Shown: positions 43,326-54,183 of the stretch, piece after piece | How the letters are laid out: each line of letters begins with the position of its first letter | How positions within the stretch are numbered: the first letter of the stretch is position 1 | DNA from: Linnemannia elongata | Lineage: Eukaryota; Mortierellomycota; Mortierellomycetes; Mortierellales; Mortierellaceae | Assembly: GCA_036320915.1 (NCBI GenBank) | Contig: JAXBDG010000003.1 | Coordinates: 372,001 to 436,000 of the forward strand | Length of the DNA stretch: 64,000 nt | Direction of reading: 5' to 3' | Program-made: the position numbers and the translations under genes | The notes under the pieces: model-generated | Database searches by the model: none | The model's input: only the letters and a program-made list of their open reading frames with translations | What the model was told of the DNA's origin: nothing

Positions 43326-44399
43326 TCAATCCAATCCGGCGGCATCGACAGCTTCAGCCTTGGCTCTGGCGAGACGACGCTGCTTGACATCCCAGTTGTA
43401 GACACGGGCGGTGTTGACCTCCATGGTGGTGATCTGGTCTCTCAAATAGGCCAGATCCTCCTCAGTGTTCTTTAACGTCTTCAATGCCGCGGACAGCTTT
43501 GATGCCAACAGTTCTGCAGCCTCCTCGACCGGGTATTCCAGCATCACATTTGCCTGTTGGTAGGTGAGATAAAAATAGTGAAAAAATAGATGTTAGACGC
43601 TTATCGTATCAAACAAGGGCTGGTGCGTACAGGCAAGATGCCTTGCTCATCACACAAAAGGAAGAAAAGCGAGACCAAGGATCAGAAAGTACAAAAAAAA
43701 AAAAAGGTAACATACGCCGAGCCAGAGACAGACTTTTCCTGTAGGCTTGATCTTTGCGGTGGCGTATAATGTGTCGTTCAGCTCGTACATGGTCTCGATC
43801 TCCTTTGTGCCGTCGTCACCATTGTTTGCCTCGGTTTCAAGGAACTGGACCATCTCGAGGGTCTTGCGGATCTCAGGGATTTTTGCGTCGAGGTTGCGTT
43901 TGCGTGTAAGGTGGTTCATCTCCATGAACTTGTACTTGCTATGGACGGGTATTTATTAGTGGTGGGAGAGGGCGTTGCGTTAGTGTCGGTGAATGACAAG
44001 GACGGCACGCGAGTCCAGCATCAAATTTCGTCCACTTGCTGAAAGAATTCATAGCGCCTCGGTAGTGTCGTGTTGTAGCACGATCCGCGATATCGAATAT
44101 TGACACTGTAGGCGGCCTTGCCAACAAAGGCAGAGTCCCTTGGTCGTCCGATTTCTGACATCCCTGGTTCCTGAGTACACTGGGGCTGAACTGTTGTTAT
44201 AGCTCCGCTAAGTCCAGGTAAGGAGGTGTCCAGATGATGCATGGCTGCGTATGTGATGAGAGACTTACGCCGTGGCCTCCTGGAACTTCTTGAGGACAAT
44301 CTCAACAGGCTCTTGTTCGCTGACATGGTCCTCGACGTTCTCGACAAAGGGTGCCTTGGGGATTCCTCGTGGGTTGACTTCCATTTGTTGTTGCTGCAT
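43326..44399 (-). CDS. PAC10: Prefoldin subunit 3 (VBP1/Pac10)
   Basis: Three exons: 44399-44269, 43938-43716 and 43553-43326. They give 193 aa, the usual length. Prefoldin is a hexameric cytosolic co-chaperone that hands unfolded actin and tubulin to CCT; subunit 3 is an alpha-type subunit. Seen: IPKAPFVE-VE start, FQEATAKYKFME, a first coiled-coil helix (NLDAKIPEIRKTLEMVQFL), YELNDTLYATA, VCLWLGANVMLEYPVEEA across the last intron, and a C-terminal coiled coil (LKNTEEDLAYLRDQI) ending KAEAVDAAGLD. Splice phases close exactly. It is head to head with the KH-domain gene, with 338 bp between start codons. Confidence 0.94.
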
Positions 44400-44737
44400 G
44401 TTTGGTAATTAGGGTGTCCTGATCGGATCGATATGTGAGAGAGATGAAAGAAGCAAAGAAAGTTGACAGGAACTCGCTTTTGAACCACCGTTGGCAGGTT
44501 CGAACAAAACGCGCCCCTGGGGAAGGGCAAATCATCCAGCTTAAGGCACAGAGGAGTAAAAACTACGTACATCACGTGCTATGTCTATCGTGTACGTTGA
44601 CTTTTGACGACTGGCAAAAACACAACAACCTTTTTATTTTTTCGTTTGCCCCTCTTTTTCTTTGAACCTTTGTCGTCAGTCTTTATCTCTTCCTCTCTCC
44701 CTTCTTCTTACCCTCACTCTCACAAAACAACATCATC
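44400..44737. promoter_or_regulatory. Bidirectional promoter, prefoldin 3 / KH protein
   Basis: Divergent start codons are 338 bp apart with no gene between, so both promoters must lie here. A pyrimidine-rich stretch (about 44640-44710) precedes the KH gene start. No clear TATA box is seen on either side. Confidence 0.6.
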
Positions 44738-47700
44738 ATGCCTTCCGATACTCCCCAGGATGGTGCTCCCGCACCCAAGGTCGACTTCACATCCGCCCTC
44801 GCAAAGGTTAAGGCCATCGCCGCAAAGCTCGGAAGCTCAGCCTCCACCGCTGCTCCTGCCATTCCCGCTGCCGCTTCCCCTTCCACTAGCGCTCCTCCCA
44901 TGATGAAACGCCCCTACGAGGACGACTCTTATGGCCAGGGCGGTCATGGTGGTCATGGCGGCCACGATAGCCGAGGCGATGATAGCCACTACGGAAAGAG
45001 AATGGCCTACGACTCTGGTAGAGGTATGGTGCTCATCTCCATCTGCTTCTGTCGTCTTTCAAAACATCAAACTCTGTAATCAGCCTTGTGGTTTTATTTT
45101 TGCCACCGTTTTCTAACGACTCTGTATCTTACTCTTCCTCTGATCTTTGAAAAATCCTGTTGGTATATAGATTCTGGCCCAATGCACCGCCCCGGCCTCG
45201 GATCCCAGGTCTCGCACTATGCTCCTCCTATGCGCAACGAGCACCAGGTTCAGGAGGAAATGGGCGTTCCTGGAAACCTCGTTGGTTTGATCATCGGACG
45301 TGGAGGCGAGAACTTGAAGAGAATCGAGCGTGAGACTGGATGCAAAGTGCAGTTCTCCCAAGGTAACTTGTTTATGCTCGTTAGTTTTGAATCCACTGAG
45401 TAGGTCGCTTTCTTTGTATATAACATACTGACATTTAATTTTTTTGATTTCTACTGATGACTCTGTAGATGGCAACTCAAACGATCGTGAGCGCTTTGTC
45501 AACATTGTTGGACAGCCTGCCGGCATCGCTGATGCCAGACGCCAGATTCAGGAAATCATCACAAGCTCCCAGACTGGAGAGCGCCCCGGTGGATATGGCG
45601 GATTTGGAGGCGGAGGAAACTATGGCATGGGTGGTGGCGACGGATATGGCCGTGGAGGCTCATCATCGACTATCCAGATTCCCAGCACCAAGGTCGGCCT
45701 TGTCATTGGACGTCGTGGAGAGACTATCCGCGACTTGCAAGACCGCAGTGGTGCCCGCATTGCTGTTACCCCTACCCCCCAGGACCACAACTCCCCCTCA
45801 AGAACTGTTACTATTACTGGAGATGACAGCGCCATTGAGCGTGCCAAGACTTTTATCGACGAGATTGTCAACGACATGGCTCCTAGAGGCGCATACGGTG
45901 GCGGCGGATTCCAGAACACCCCTCCTGTTACCATGACCGTCCCCCAGGAGTCGATCGGTTTGGTCATCGGACGAGGTGGAGAGACCGTCAAGCAGCTTCA
46001 GATCCAGTCCCGCGCCAAGATTCAGGTCCAGCAGGTCGACCCCAGCGAACCTGCCCCTGCTGAGCGCACCATCAACCTCTTTGGACCTCCTGAGGCCGTT
46101 GAATACGCCAAGCAACTCATCATGGAGAAAGTTAACGGAGCGGTAAGTTGTAGAGACTCATTTGGGAATGTGGAAAAGAGGTGTCATTTTTTTCTCGTTG
46201 CTTTTATGCGTCGATACTTTTTTTTCATTTTTGCAATGCGATGATTTGCTTGCTGCTTGGTGCTTTGTGTGCTTGTGTGGAAAAAAATGATGTTATACGT
46301 TTTGATTCACGGGACTGTCAGCGGACATCCAGCCGTTCAGGATTTCAGGAGCTCAGTTGAAATGCGTTTGCACTCGGGATTGTATCGAAGACAGCGACAT
46401 TTGTTCATCGGAATAGTTTGCATCACCTGGACGACTTTTATTCGCCCTCGCATCCTCCAGGATACGTTTCCCGCGTCATTGTCCCCTGCACAGCGTGATA
46501 CATTCTTTTCGCATGGATCCCACACGAGGTTGCGTATGCGACATGGAATGCATTTCTGCTTATGATGTGTTTTGCCTGTGGTTTTCTGTATCCTTTTGTT
46601 ATCATACCCATGCACGGCCGCCTGGACATGGCATACACGACTGTTTTCAATTCTTTTTTTTTACTCACTGCCGAGGATCCGACCCTACCGACGCCGTTCA
46701 GACCGACGCGATCCAAGATGTGAACCTCCCTTGTCTTGCGCATTGTGTCAATGTTTGCTTTCTGGCACCATTTTCCTCGTTCATTATTTTTATCGTACAG
46801 CATGTTACATTGGGATTATTATACCGAAAAAAGGGCATTGGGAAGACGATATGGTATATATCGACGGCACAAGCATCAGGATGGCTCCAGGAGACAACTT
46901 TACCACCACAAACAAACAGCAAAACGAAATGAAGCATTGATAATCTTATTCTCTATCCTCTCTCTCTCTTTTTACTTATGCCTGTGAACCGATGTCTGTG
47001 ACAACTTTCAATGTTTCTGCCATTGCTTTATGCCTTGAACTTTGCCTCGTCTACTTCCGCCTTCGACTGTCGCTTTTGCTCTCTGCCTTCTTTTTGTCTG
47101 TTCTTGCGATTCACCCTATCGTTCAAATGACTTCTGCTGCAATTGCCTCCCTCTTTGCCTATCTTGCCATTTGAACTTTTTGTGTGCTACCTATTGTCGG
47201 ACAATCTCCTTTGCCTTTGCCTTTGCCTTTGCCTTTGCCTTTGCCTTTGCCTTTGCCGCCCTTGAATGTGCTCTTCGAATATCTGGTTTTTTCCAACCCT
47301 TAGCGCGACAACGATCGCTATGGAAGCCGTGACCAAGGGTAATGTTGCTCATTCTTCCACTGCCGTTTTCTTATTTTTGTTTAGTGGCAATTTAACCATG
47401 TTTTCTAACGCGACCTTTACTCTGCATTTGATCTCTTTGTAGAGCATATGGAGGATCGAGCGGTGGATATGGTGGTGGTGGATATGGAGGATACAGCCAG
47501 CAGCAGTCATACCAGCAGCCAGCACCATCTGCAGGAGGATACGGTCAGCAATACGGTAGCGGATATGGAGCTGCGGCTGCACCCGCTGCCACCCCTGCCG
47601 CCAGCACCTACACTCCTGAGCAGCAGGCTGCTTATGCTCAGTACTACGGCTACCAATACGGCACTGCCGCTGGTACGTTTTCTCTCTCAGTTTTTTTTTG

Positions 47701-48303
47701 GCGCTGTTGTTTTGTTTGACCTATGAAGAATTCGCAAGCTAATACCCTTTTTTATTCCTTTGATCCTGATTGACTACCCTGCTACCCATTGCCACTTTAG
47801 CTGTCCCTGGAGCTGATGCCACTGCTGCTTCGTCTGCAGCTGCCGTGCCTGCTGTCGGCGCTGATACCTCGTCCTATGGCACCTACGATTACTCTCGCTA
47901 CGGTCAATACGGCACCACTGCCGCAGCCTCGTCAGCAGCCCCCGCCACAACATCTACTGTTGCCGCCGTGGCACCTGCCTCTGTCGCTGGTGCTACCCCT
48001 ACCGGTGACGCCGCTAGCGCCTCTTCTGCCGCTGCTCCCGCTGCTGCACCAGTAGCAGGTGGTGCTGCTGCCACCGACTATTCTGCATATTATGCTCAGC
48101 AGGAGGCTTACCAGCAGTACTACAGCCAATACTATGGATACCAGGCGCCTGCTGCTGATGGCTCAGCTGCTGCTACTGGCGCTGTTACTGCCAATGGCGG
48201 TTCGGATGCTTCTTCTGCTGCTGCCCCTGCTTCTGGTTCTGATGACAAGGCGGATGCTTCTTCCTCTGACGCTGCTGCCGCCGAGTCCACCAAGGACCAG
48301 TAA
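44738..48303 (+). CDS. FUBP/KHSRP-like protein with three KH domains
   Basis: Six exons: 44738-45023, 45171-45362, 45469-46142, 47304-47338 (35 nt), 47443-47672 and 47801-48303. They give 639 aa. Three KH domains, each with its GxxG loop, begin near residues 125 (LVGLIIGRGGE), 228 (VGLVIGRRGE) and 312 (IGLVIGRGGE). They are separated by Gly-rich linkers. The C terminus is Ala/Ser-rich with Tyr motifs (YTPEQQAAYAQYYG, YSAYYAQQEAYQQYY) similar to those of far-upstream-element-binding proteins. Such proteins bind single-stranded DNA and AU-rich RNA to control transcription and mRNA decay. Intron 3 is 1161 nt, far longer than its neighbours, and the following micro-exon encodes RDNDRYGSRDQG. All phases close. 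Confidence 0.9.
47208..47256 (+). repeat. CCTTTG hexamer repeat inside intron 3 of the KH gene
   Basis: About eight tandem copies of CCTTTG lie roughly 50 nt before the acceptor of the 35-nt micro-exon. They form an extended pyrimidine-rich element that could assist or regulate its inclusion. Confidence 0.85.
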
Positions 48304-48590
48304 ACCTTGCTGTATATGTCTAGGGTCTAGGGCTTTTATCTGTTCATTTTGCTTTTCTGCGCGTTTTTCTCTCTCTTGTAATCTTTGAAAAAAATAAAAA
48401 TTCCAATCTTCTTTGAAGCAATCACGATCACGATCGGTACCTGAGCGTCACATCACCGGAAGGGGTGCAGGACAATATTGGCTGAAGCTAACCATGAAAT
48501 CTTTCCTAATATGGAATAATTTTTACTGTCAATTGACACCATAATACAATGAATTAGTCACAATAAGATCATTTGACATAATACATTTAT

Positions 48591-51500
48591 TCACTGGCAT
48601 TTTCGCCCAGCACTGCTCTCGTTCAGGCCTTTGACTCGAAGATAGGCGCTGTGTAGCAAAGCTACTGTTTCTTGGAGGTACTGTAACGAGCACTTTCGTT
48701 TCTTTTTGGCCCCGAGCGCTTGGTAAATCTTCTCAAGAAGGGCCATTAACTCTGCCTCGCCGTCCTCAAATGCTTGGGCATTCTCGGCTTCTTTGGCCAA
48801 TAAATCAGCCTGCCTCTTTGTAGCCCTCTCTCTTTGAAGTAAAAGAAGGAGCTGAGGCGAAAGCATCCTCTCCAAAGAGAAGTCAAGTTTGTTTTCATCT
48901 GTGGCCGACTCCTTTGAGAGAGTTGGTTCGCCTTCGTAACTGATCTCTATGTCGCTGTAGATCCTTGTGTCAGAGTTTCACTCTGAGATGACGACAACCT
49001 GACGCCACCAATCCTTCTCACCGCCACCAATATTCGAGATCCTTCCGTGCTTACTAATCAACCATTAACAGAAAGCTCTAGAAACCTTTACAACAGTACA
49101 AATAGTATCCACCTTCCATAGTTAGTCCCTTAGTCGAAGTTGACTCACTTTATTAAAGCATATTGTTCCCTAGCTATCTAAATCGTAGTTCCCCCATTCC
49201 CTCATTCTCTCGTTTTGTTCCCCACATTTTCAAGGCGACCGAGTAGTCGCCTTGTGACACCTTGTCACGAGATACATGTGCTTACAAGGCTCCTTGTACC
49301 GCGTGTAATCGCCGCAAGTGCAAGAGTAAAGGCATGAAAAGTCGTCATTTGTTTTGACAGAATGCGACTCACTGGACCCAGAAAAAGATCTGACTAGAAA
49401 CTACAATAGAACAGAGCGAGATTCAATAAGTTACAATAAGATCACAAAGACTATTTACCACCATTATGTACTAGAGGGATTGTTTGAAATTTACGTACCT
49501 TTTTATCATGGAAAAGCTAATCAACCATGTCCTTGGCATCAACAAATGGCAAAGCCATTGCCTTTGCTTTTCTTTTCGCGGCAGATTTTGAGAGCGTTAT
49601 GGGTTGCAATCCGCGACTGATCTTGTAGTATGTTATCCTGAAATCTATGTCCACTGATCCTTGTAACAAAAAAACAAGATCATCAGGGCGTAAATCCCTC
49701 GTATATCCCAAGTATTGGCTCTTGAAAGTCTTGTGCCAACTTTCTACCAAGTTGTTGGTATTGATATGCTGGTTATCCTAATCGCGCGAATAAAAATAAG
49801 GTGTAACTTTTAGCTGAGTTGCGCTCAACATATTCAGAGAAAAAGGGAGTAAGACGGCAATTCTCACCTCTCTAAGGTAGAGGACCCATTTAACCAGTTT
49901 GGTTGGTTCCATCCAAGTTTTGATGTAGGCGATAAGCTTTTTAGCATCTCGGAATGATACTTGAAACTTCCTCCATGCTTCCTGAAGCGTGGCCTCCGAG
50001 TCCGCTTTTCGAATGGCTCTCAAAGCAGGGCGCATCCTGTTACTATCCTCCACCTTTGTTATGGTTTTGAAGCAAAAATGATTCCAAGGTAAAACAATAT
50101 TCTCCAATCAAAAGTGAGTACAAAAGCCATATTCTGATTAAAAGGGCAAAGGATCAACTTAACCAAGTGAATACATGTCGTTGCAATACTTCATATTTCT
50201 CTTACATTGTGCAGTTCTCGCATTTTTCGCTCCCACGCTTGTCCTACATGAAAGGCGCAATAGTAAATCTCCATTGGAGGGAGCGGGAATGCTCTCTTTA
50301 ATGCTTCGGTTTCTGCAACAGAACAGTCCACCATGAACTTGGAAGCTTGTAATCCGCAATCAGTTTTTAGCCAGGTCAGCCATTCTGTTAATATGTAACT
50401 ATATTGAACAAAGTTTTAAATGAGAAGAAAAGAATAATGACAGTTAGTCTTGGTAACGCTATGTCGCAATGGAGCTGCATCAACATGCATGGCACAGGTG
50501 TACAGTACAAATGCATAGCACAGACATGGGCTTAATTGTTTGTACTCTCATTTTCGGCGTTCACAGTTATCGCCTGCTGTTTCTAGAGCATCTATTTCAC
50601 CCTTCTATCTTGAGATAATATTCTCTTTACATCTGTTTGCACCTCTTGGCATTCATCTTTTCTCTTACTCTGTATCCTTCGTGTCCCTTGTTTTATCCTT
50701 ATCATGCATCCCTCTTGCTTACACTCTCCTTCACTTCCTCTCACCCTCATCCACCTCCGGCCCTAGAGCCTGGCAGGAACAGTGGAATAAGTTTGAGCAC
50801 AATCTCACCTTGATTCCGAGTTGCACACCATAAATGCAATCGGTATACCAGTTTGGGACTTTCGATCCCTGACGAGAATTGTAAAAAGGTATGCGGAATT
50901 GAAGACTTTGTCGTCTTCTGGGCTTGGTTTCAATGATTTGACTGTTTTATGTGTTGAATCCATACACACAATGGTGGTGTTGTCCTTCATGATCTATAGA
51001 GTGATGAGCGAAAATGCAATTAGGTTTGCGTTGGAAGTATTAAAGCGCTTTACGGTGTTGCAGTGTGCATACAGACAAGCCACAAACCTTTAGCTGGAAC
51101 CTTGTACACCAAGCAAATAGATAGCGATCGTTGTCTTGCGCGGCCTCGTCCTTATACATGCTTTTACCACCTTCGTCTTTGATCTGATCAAGCCAAAGCT
51201 TCACACTGTACGAAGGACTGATCGCCTTTCGAGATATTTGCGTCCGATTGCGGTACACGACTGTTCGAACATCGTCATATAACATGTAAAGGCATGGAGG
51301 CAGCGTGTCAAGAGTTTCTTGGTCCTCAAGCTTTTGAAATGAAAGTTATAATAACTTAGAGGTCAGACACTGCAGGAATGAAACAAGGATGAACATGTTA
51401 TGTGAACAGGTGATCAAAGGGCGAGGAGGTATTAAATTACCTGGCGAAGAGACCAATTGTCTAAACGAAGACGAGCTTTTATCGACTTCCAGTCGAGGCC

Positions 51501-52019
51501 ATCTGCAGCCATCTCTTTGATCCACTCAAGCTCGATTCCACTCAGGGGCATCTTCGATCTTGCCTTGGCCGAATCGTCATGATTGTGGCGCCAACGGTAT
51601 TTCACAACTACTGCATCTTGACCCCGAAGTTTCTGCATCCTGATTTCGACTGGGCAACCGTTGCCGACAGAGGGGCGTTTGATTATCAATTGAGAAGGAG
51701 GACGATGTCTTCTGCAACAAAATCGAAAGCTCCAATCATACGCTGGTGGTCTGCCAACAGAACCCGGAGCTCTCGTATGGATTGGGAGTAGCTCGTCAGC
51801 GTTCTCCTTCTTGAGGAGGATGTGTCGAAAAGCACCCTCCGTCATTATTTGCCATTGCCTGGCAACTCGTTCGGTGTACCAAAAGGTTTTGAAATCTTCA
51901 CCGGTGAAAACCACTTTCCACTCATCCTCTTCAGAGGGAATCGCGAACGGCTGGACGAGTTTACGAGGGTCAAACTCCTCCGTAAAAAGGACGATGTCCC
52001 TAACCCTCAAACCACTCAT
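48591..52019 (-). CDS. MULE (Mutator-like) transposase with SWIM zinc finger
   Basis: Eight exons close in frame: 52019-51441, 51330-51088, 50993-50809, 50398-50206, 50053-49868, 49777-49526, 49400-49261 and 48963-48591. They give 716 aa. The N-terminal half carries a Cys/His region (SFRFCCRRHR...YRWRHNHDD) like the WRKY/FAR1-type DNA-binding part of MULE proteins. The DDE catalytic core shows VCMDSTHKT (first Asp), KFMVDCSVAETEALKRAFP (second Asp), YYCAFHVGQAWE and TNNLVESWHK (Glu). A SWIM finger CTCGDYTRYKEPCKH lies in exon 7, and a Leu-rich coiled tail in exon 8. Two donors (GTTGAT and GTGTCA) are weak, so the last two joins are less certain. No stop or frameshift is needed, so the gene may be intact. 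Terminal inverted repeats were not found. Confidence 0.75.
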
Positions 52020-52351
52020 GCTTAGGCGGGGGAATAATGGGATGAGAAGAAAGGAGAAAGGGGTATGGGAAGGGGAAAGGGGAGGAGTGAGAGGATAAAG
52101 TGAAATGCAAGAGGAAAAGGAAGAAATATTCTTCCCCCATGGTGTTAATTTGTATGCCTCTTTTCGTGTGCCTCTTTGATCCCAATTCCGTTTCTCGAAT
52201 CTCCGCCTAAATTGACTGAGAAAGTACAAACAAGTCTAAAGCAGAAATGGTAACCATGGGACAAGCATCAAGACACATGTACAATTTCTACATAATAAAA
52301 AATGTTAGTCATTCACAATGTCTTGTTGAGCTTGAAGAATTGCAGAGGTGT

Positions 52352-53605
52352 TTATTGCGCCGTGGACGGGGTCGGGTAAGCTCCCAGCTGCTTCCTTGCA
52401 ATATCAAGAAGCCTTTCAAGCTCCTTCTCCTTGGCTAACACCCTCTTCACTACTTCCAAATAAATATCCTTCTCTCGTTCAAGTAGAGCCCTTTCCTGCT
52501 TTGTCTCTGAATTGATTTCGGCAAGACGGATTGCTTTCCTGAACTCAATTTCCGCCAACTCTGCCTTGTGAATCAGATCCATCCGCCGCATTTCCGTCTC
52601 TTTCCTGTTATCCATCTGCCGTATTCCCATCTCTTTCCAGGCATCAACCTCATATCGACCCAATGCATTAGGTTCTTGGAGCAAATCACTCCTGGGGCTT
52701 TTTGGTTGTAATTTGGACCCTCCACTACGGTCCTTTTGCCCTTCGTCTTGGTCGGCTTGCGATAAGATCGTCCCTTGTGAGCCAAAAGCTGGCGTTACCC
52801 GCGTCGCTGTACGATACCGGCTCCTCTCTAAGGACTCATCCAATTCCCCTTCCGCAGCTTCCCCTGCACTATCATCCTCCGTAGCCGTAACGACGTCTAC
52901 CCATCCTTGATCACACCCAGATCTAGTATCCGCATCACTCCTCTCACCCTCGCTACTCCCATCAGAATGGCGTTGGATACTGCCAGATGAAGAAGGTCCA
53001 TCGGGTTCTCCATCGCTAATGACGTTGTTACCGGAGTTTGTGAGAGAGTCGGTACAGAGGGTAACGCCATCGTTCCATACCGAAGACCATACTGGCTCCA
53101 AAATGAAGTAGTAGGTGTATCTCTCCTTGACCGCATCCCTCCAAGTCATCTCGTCCGTTCTGCCAACGCCCGATGAATGCCGGAACCGATGCGCAACCTT
53201 GAAGTGCTGAGATATCTTGGCAATCTTGTTCTTGATCTTCATTTCATCGACCACGAATCCAGCATGCTCCTTTTGTTGATTAAACTCGGACGCAAGGTAC
53301 CGATGGACAGCCGCCTTGGTCTTGAACCGAACGCCTGGTGGAGAGGGGCTTTCCTTGCTGGCCTGCAGTGGGAAATAGATGTCCGGATCCGTGAGCCTTT
53401 TTGCCAGCCAGAGTTCTCTGCCGCCTTGGAAGAGTGTATCTTCGGCTCCAGACTTCAACTCTTTAGGAGGCGGGAGGAGTACCGGCTCAAAGAAGGTCGT
53501 TTTGCGCTTATTTCCATTGGTGATTGGGGTCAATGTGACGGGTGTCTCTGGAAAGCTGGGGGGTAATGCTGTTTTCTCTATTTCAGCCGCGGATGGGGAA
53601 GCCAT
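52352..53605 (-). CDS. 417-aa protein with possible DNA-binding region and C-terminal coiled coil
   Basis: A single-exon ORF. Residues about 55-175 (KRLTDPDIYFPL, KTKAAVHRYLASEF, KIKNKIAKISQHFKVAHRF, WRDAVKERYTYYFILEP) are helical with spaced aromatic residues. They could be a Myb/SANT- or trihelix-like DNA-binding region, though I cannot assign the family. An acidic Ser/Asp-rich linker follows. The last 110 residues form a strong charged coiled coil (EMGIRQMDNRKETEMRRMDLIHK, ALLEREKDIYLEVVKRVL). It lies between the MULE gene and the Fanzor genes, all three on this side being on the minus strand, so it may be an accessory gene of the mobile island. Its role is unknown. Confidence 0.6.
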   Translation of the reverse strand: MASPSAAEIEKTALPPSFPETPVTLTPITNGNKRKTTFFEPVLLPPPKELKSGAEDTLFQGGRELWLAKRLTDPDIYFPLQASKESPSPPGVRFKTKAAVHRYLASEFNQQKEHAGFVVDEMKIKNKIAKISQHFKVAHRFRHSSGVGRTDEMTWRDAVKERYTYYFILEPVWSSVWNDGVTLCTDSLTNSGNNVISDGEPDGPSSSGSIQRHSDGSSEGERSDADTRSGCDQGWVDVVTATEDDSAGEAAEGELDESLERSRYRTATRVTPAFGSQGTILSQADQDEGQKDRSGGSKLQPKSPRSDLLQEPNALGRYEVDAWKEMGIRQMDNRKETEMRRMDLIHKAELAEIEFRKAIRLAEINSETKQERALLEREKDIYLEVVKRVLAKEKELERLLDIARKQLGAYPTPSTAQ

Positions 53606-54183
53606 GTATGTTGATGAGTAGTTATTGTCTCTGGTTGTTGTTATATTGTTGTTGGTACTTGTTCGCGGTGACTGATGCTGTACAATGAGGTTGCTTCTGG
53701 TGCGGCTGGCAATTGGTGTTGTATTGATGATCGGTGTTAGATCGCTCTTGCGGGTGGCTGTTGTGTTGCTGTTATTGTGTGTGGAAACTTGGAGAGCTAA
53801 TGTTGGTAGGGTGGGAAGGCTTAGAGCCTTTTAGGCCTAGGAACTAATCTACCGTCTTTCACTAGAGGTAAAGACATGCCATCTAAGCTGAGCATCGAAC
53901 GGAAAAAATTTGTTACCATTCTTATCCGAAAAAGGAATCGATTGTCTACTACAAGTCATTCATGCAAGATGCATACATGGAAGATACATTCATGCAAGAT
54001 GCATGGTGGCAACAGGTGCAAAAGGTCATTGGCCATCTTAGAGTCGATTACTAACGGGTTAAAGGACAATGGACGCCATAATTACGTCACCGAAGTGTGT
54101 AATTGTAGCGCCCCCTATAACCCAAACTCGATCCATGTATTTGCTTATACACATATGGATCTAAAATTACTAAAATAGGAAAC
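53606..54183. other. Intergenic 3' flank of Fanzor gene A
   Basis: TTG/GTT-rich leader of the 417-aa protein gene (53630-53820), then a repeated CATTCATGCAAGATGCAT motif (about 53955-54003). A near-palindrome GATCCAT...ATGGATC occurs at 54130-54161, just after the gene A stop. No other gene seen. Confidence 0.5.
54055..54092 (-). promoter_or_regulatory. Conserved element 3' of Fanzor gene A
   Basis: On the gene A sense strand this reads CGGTGACGTAAT then TATGGCGTCCATTGTCC then TTTAACCCG, 92-129 nt beyond the stop codon. The same block, same orientation and similar distance, follows gene B at 63326-63367. TGACGTAA is also an ATF/CREB-type site, so an ordinary promoter element is the alternative. 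Confidence 0.6.
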
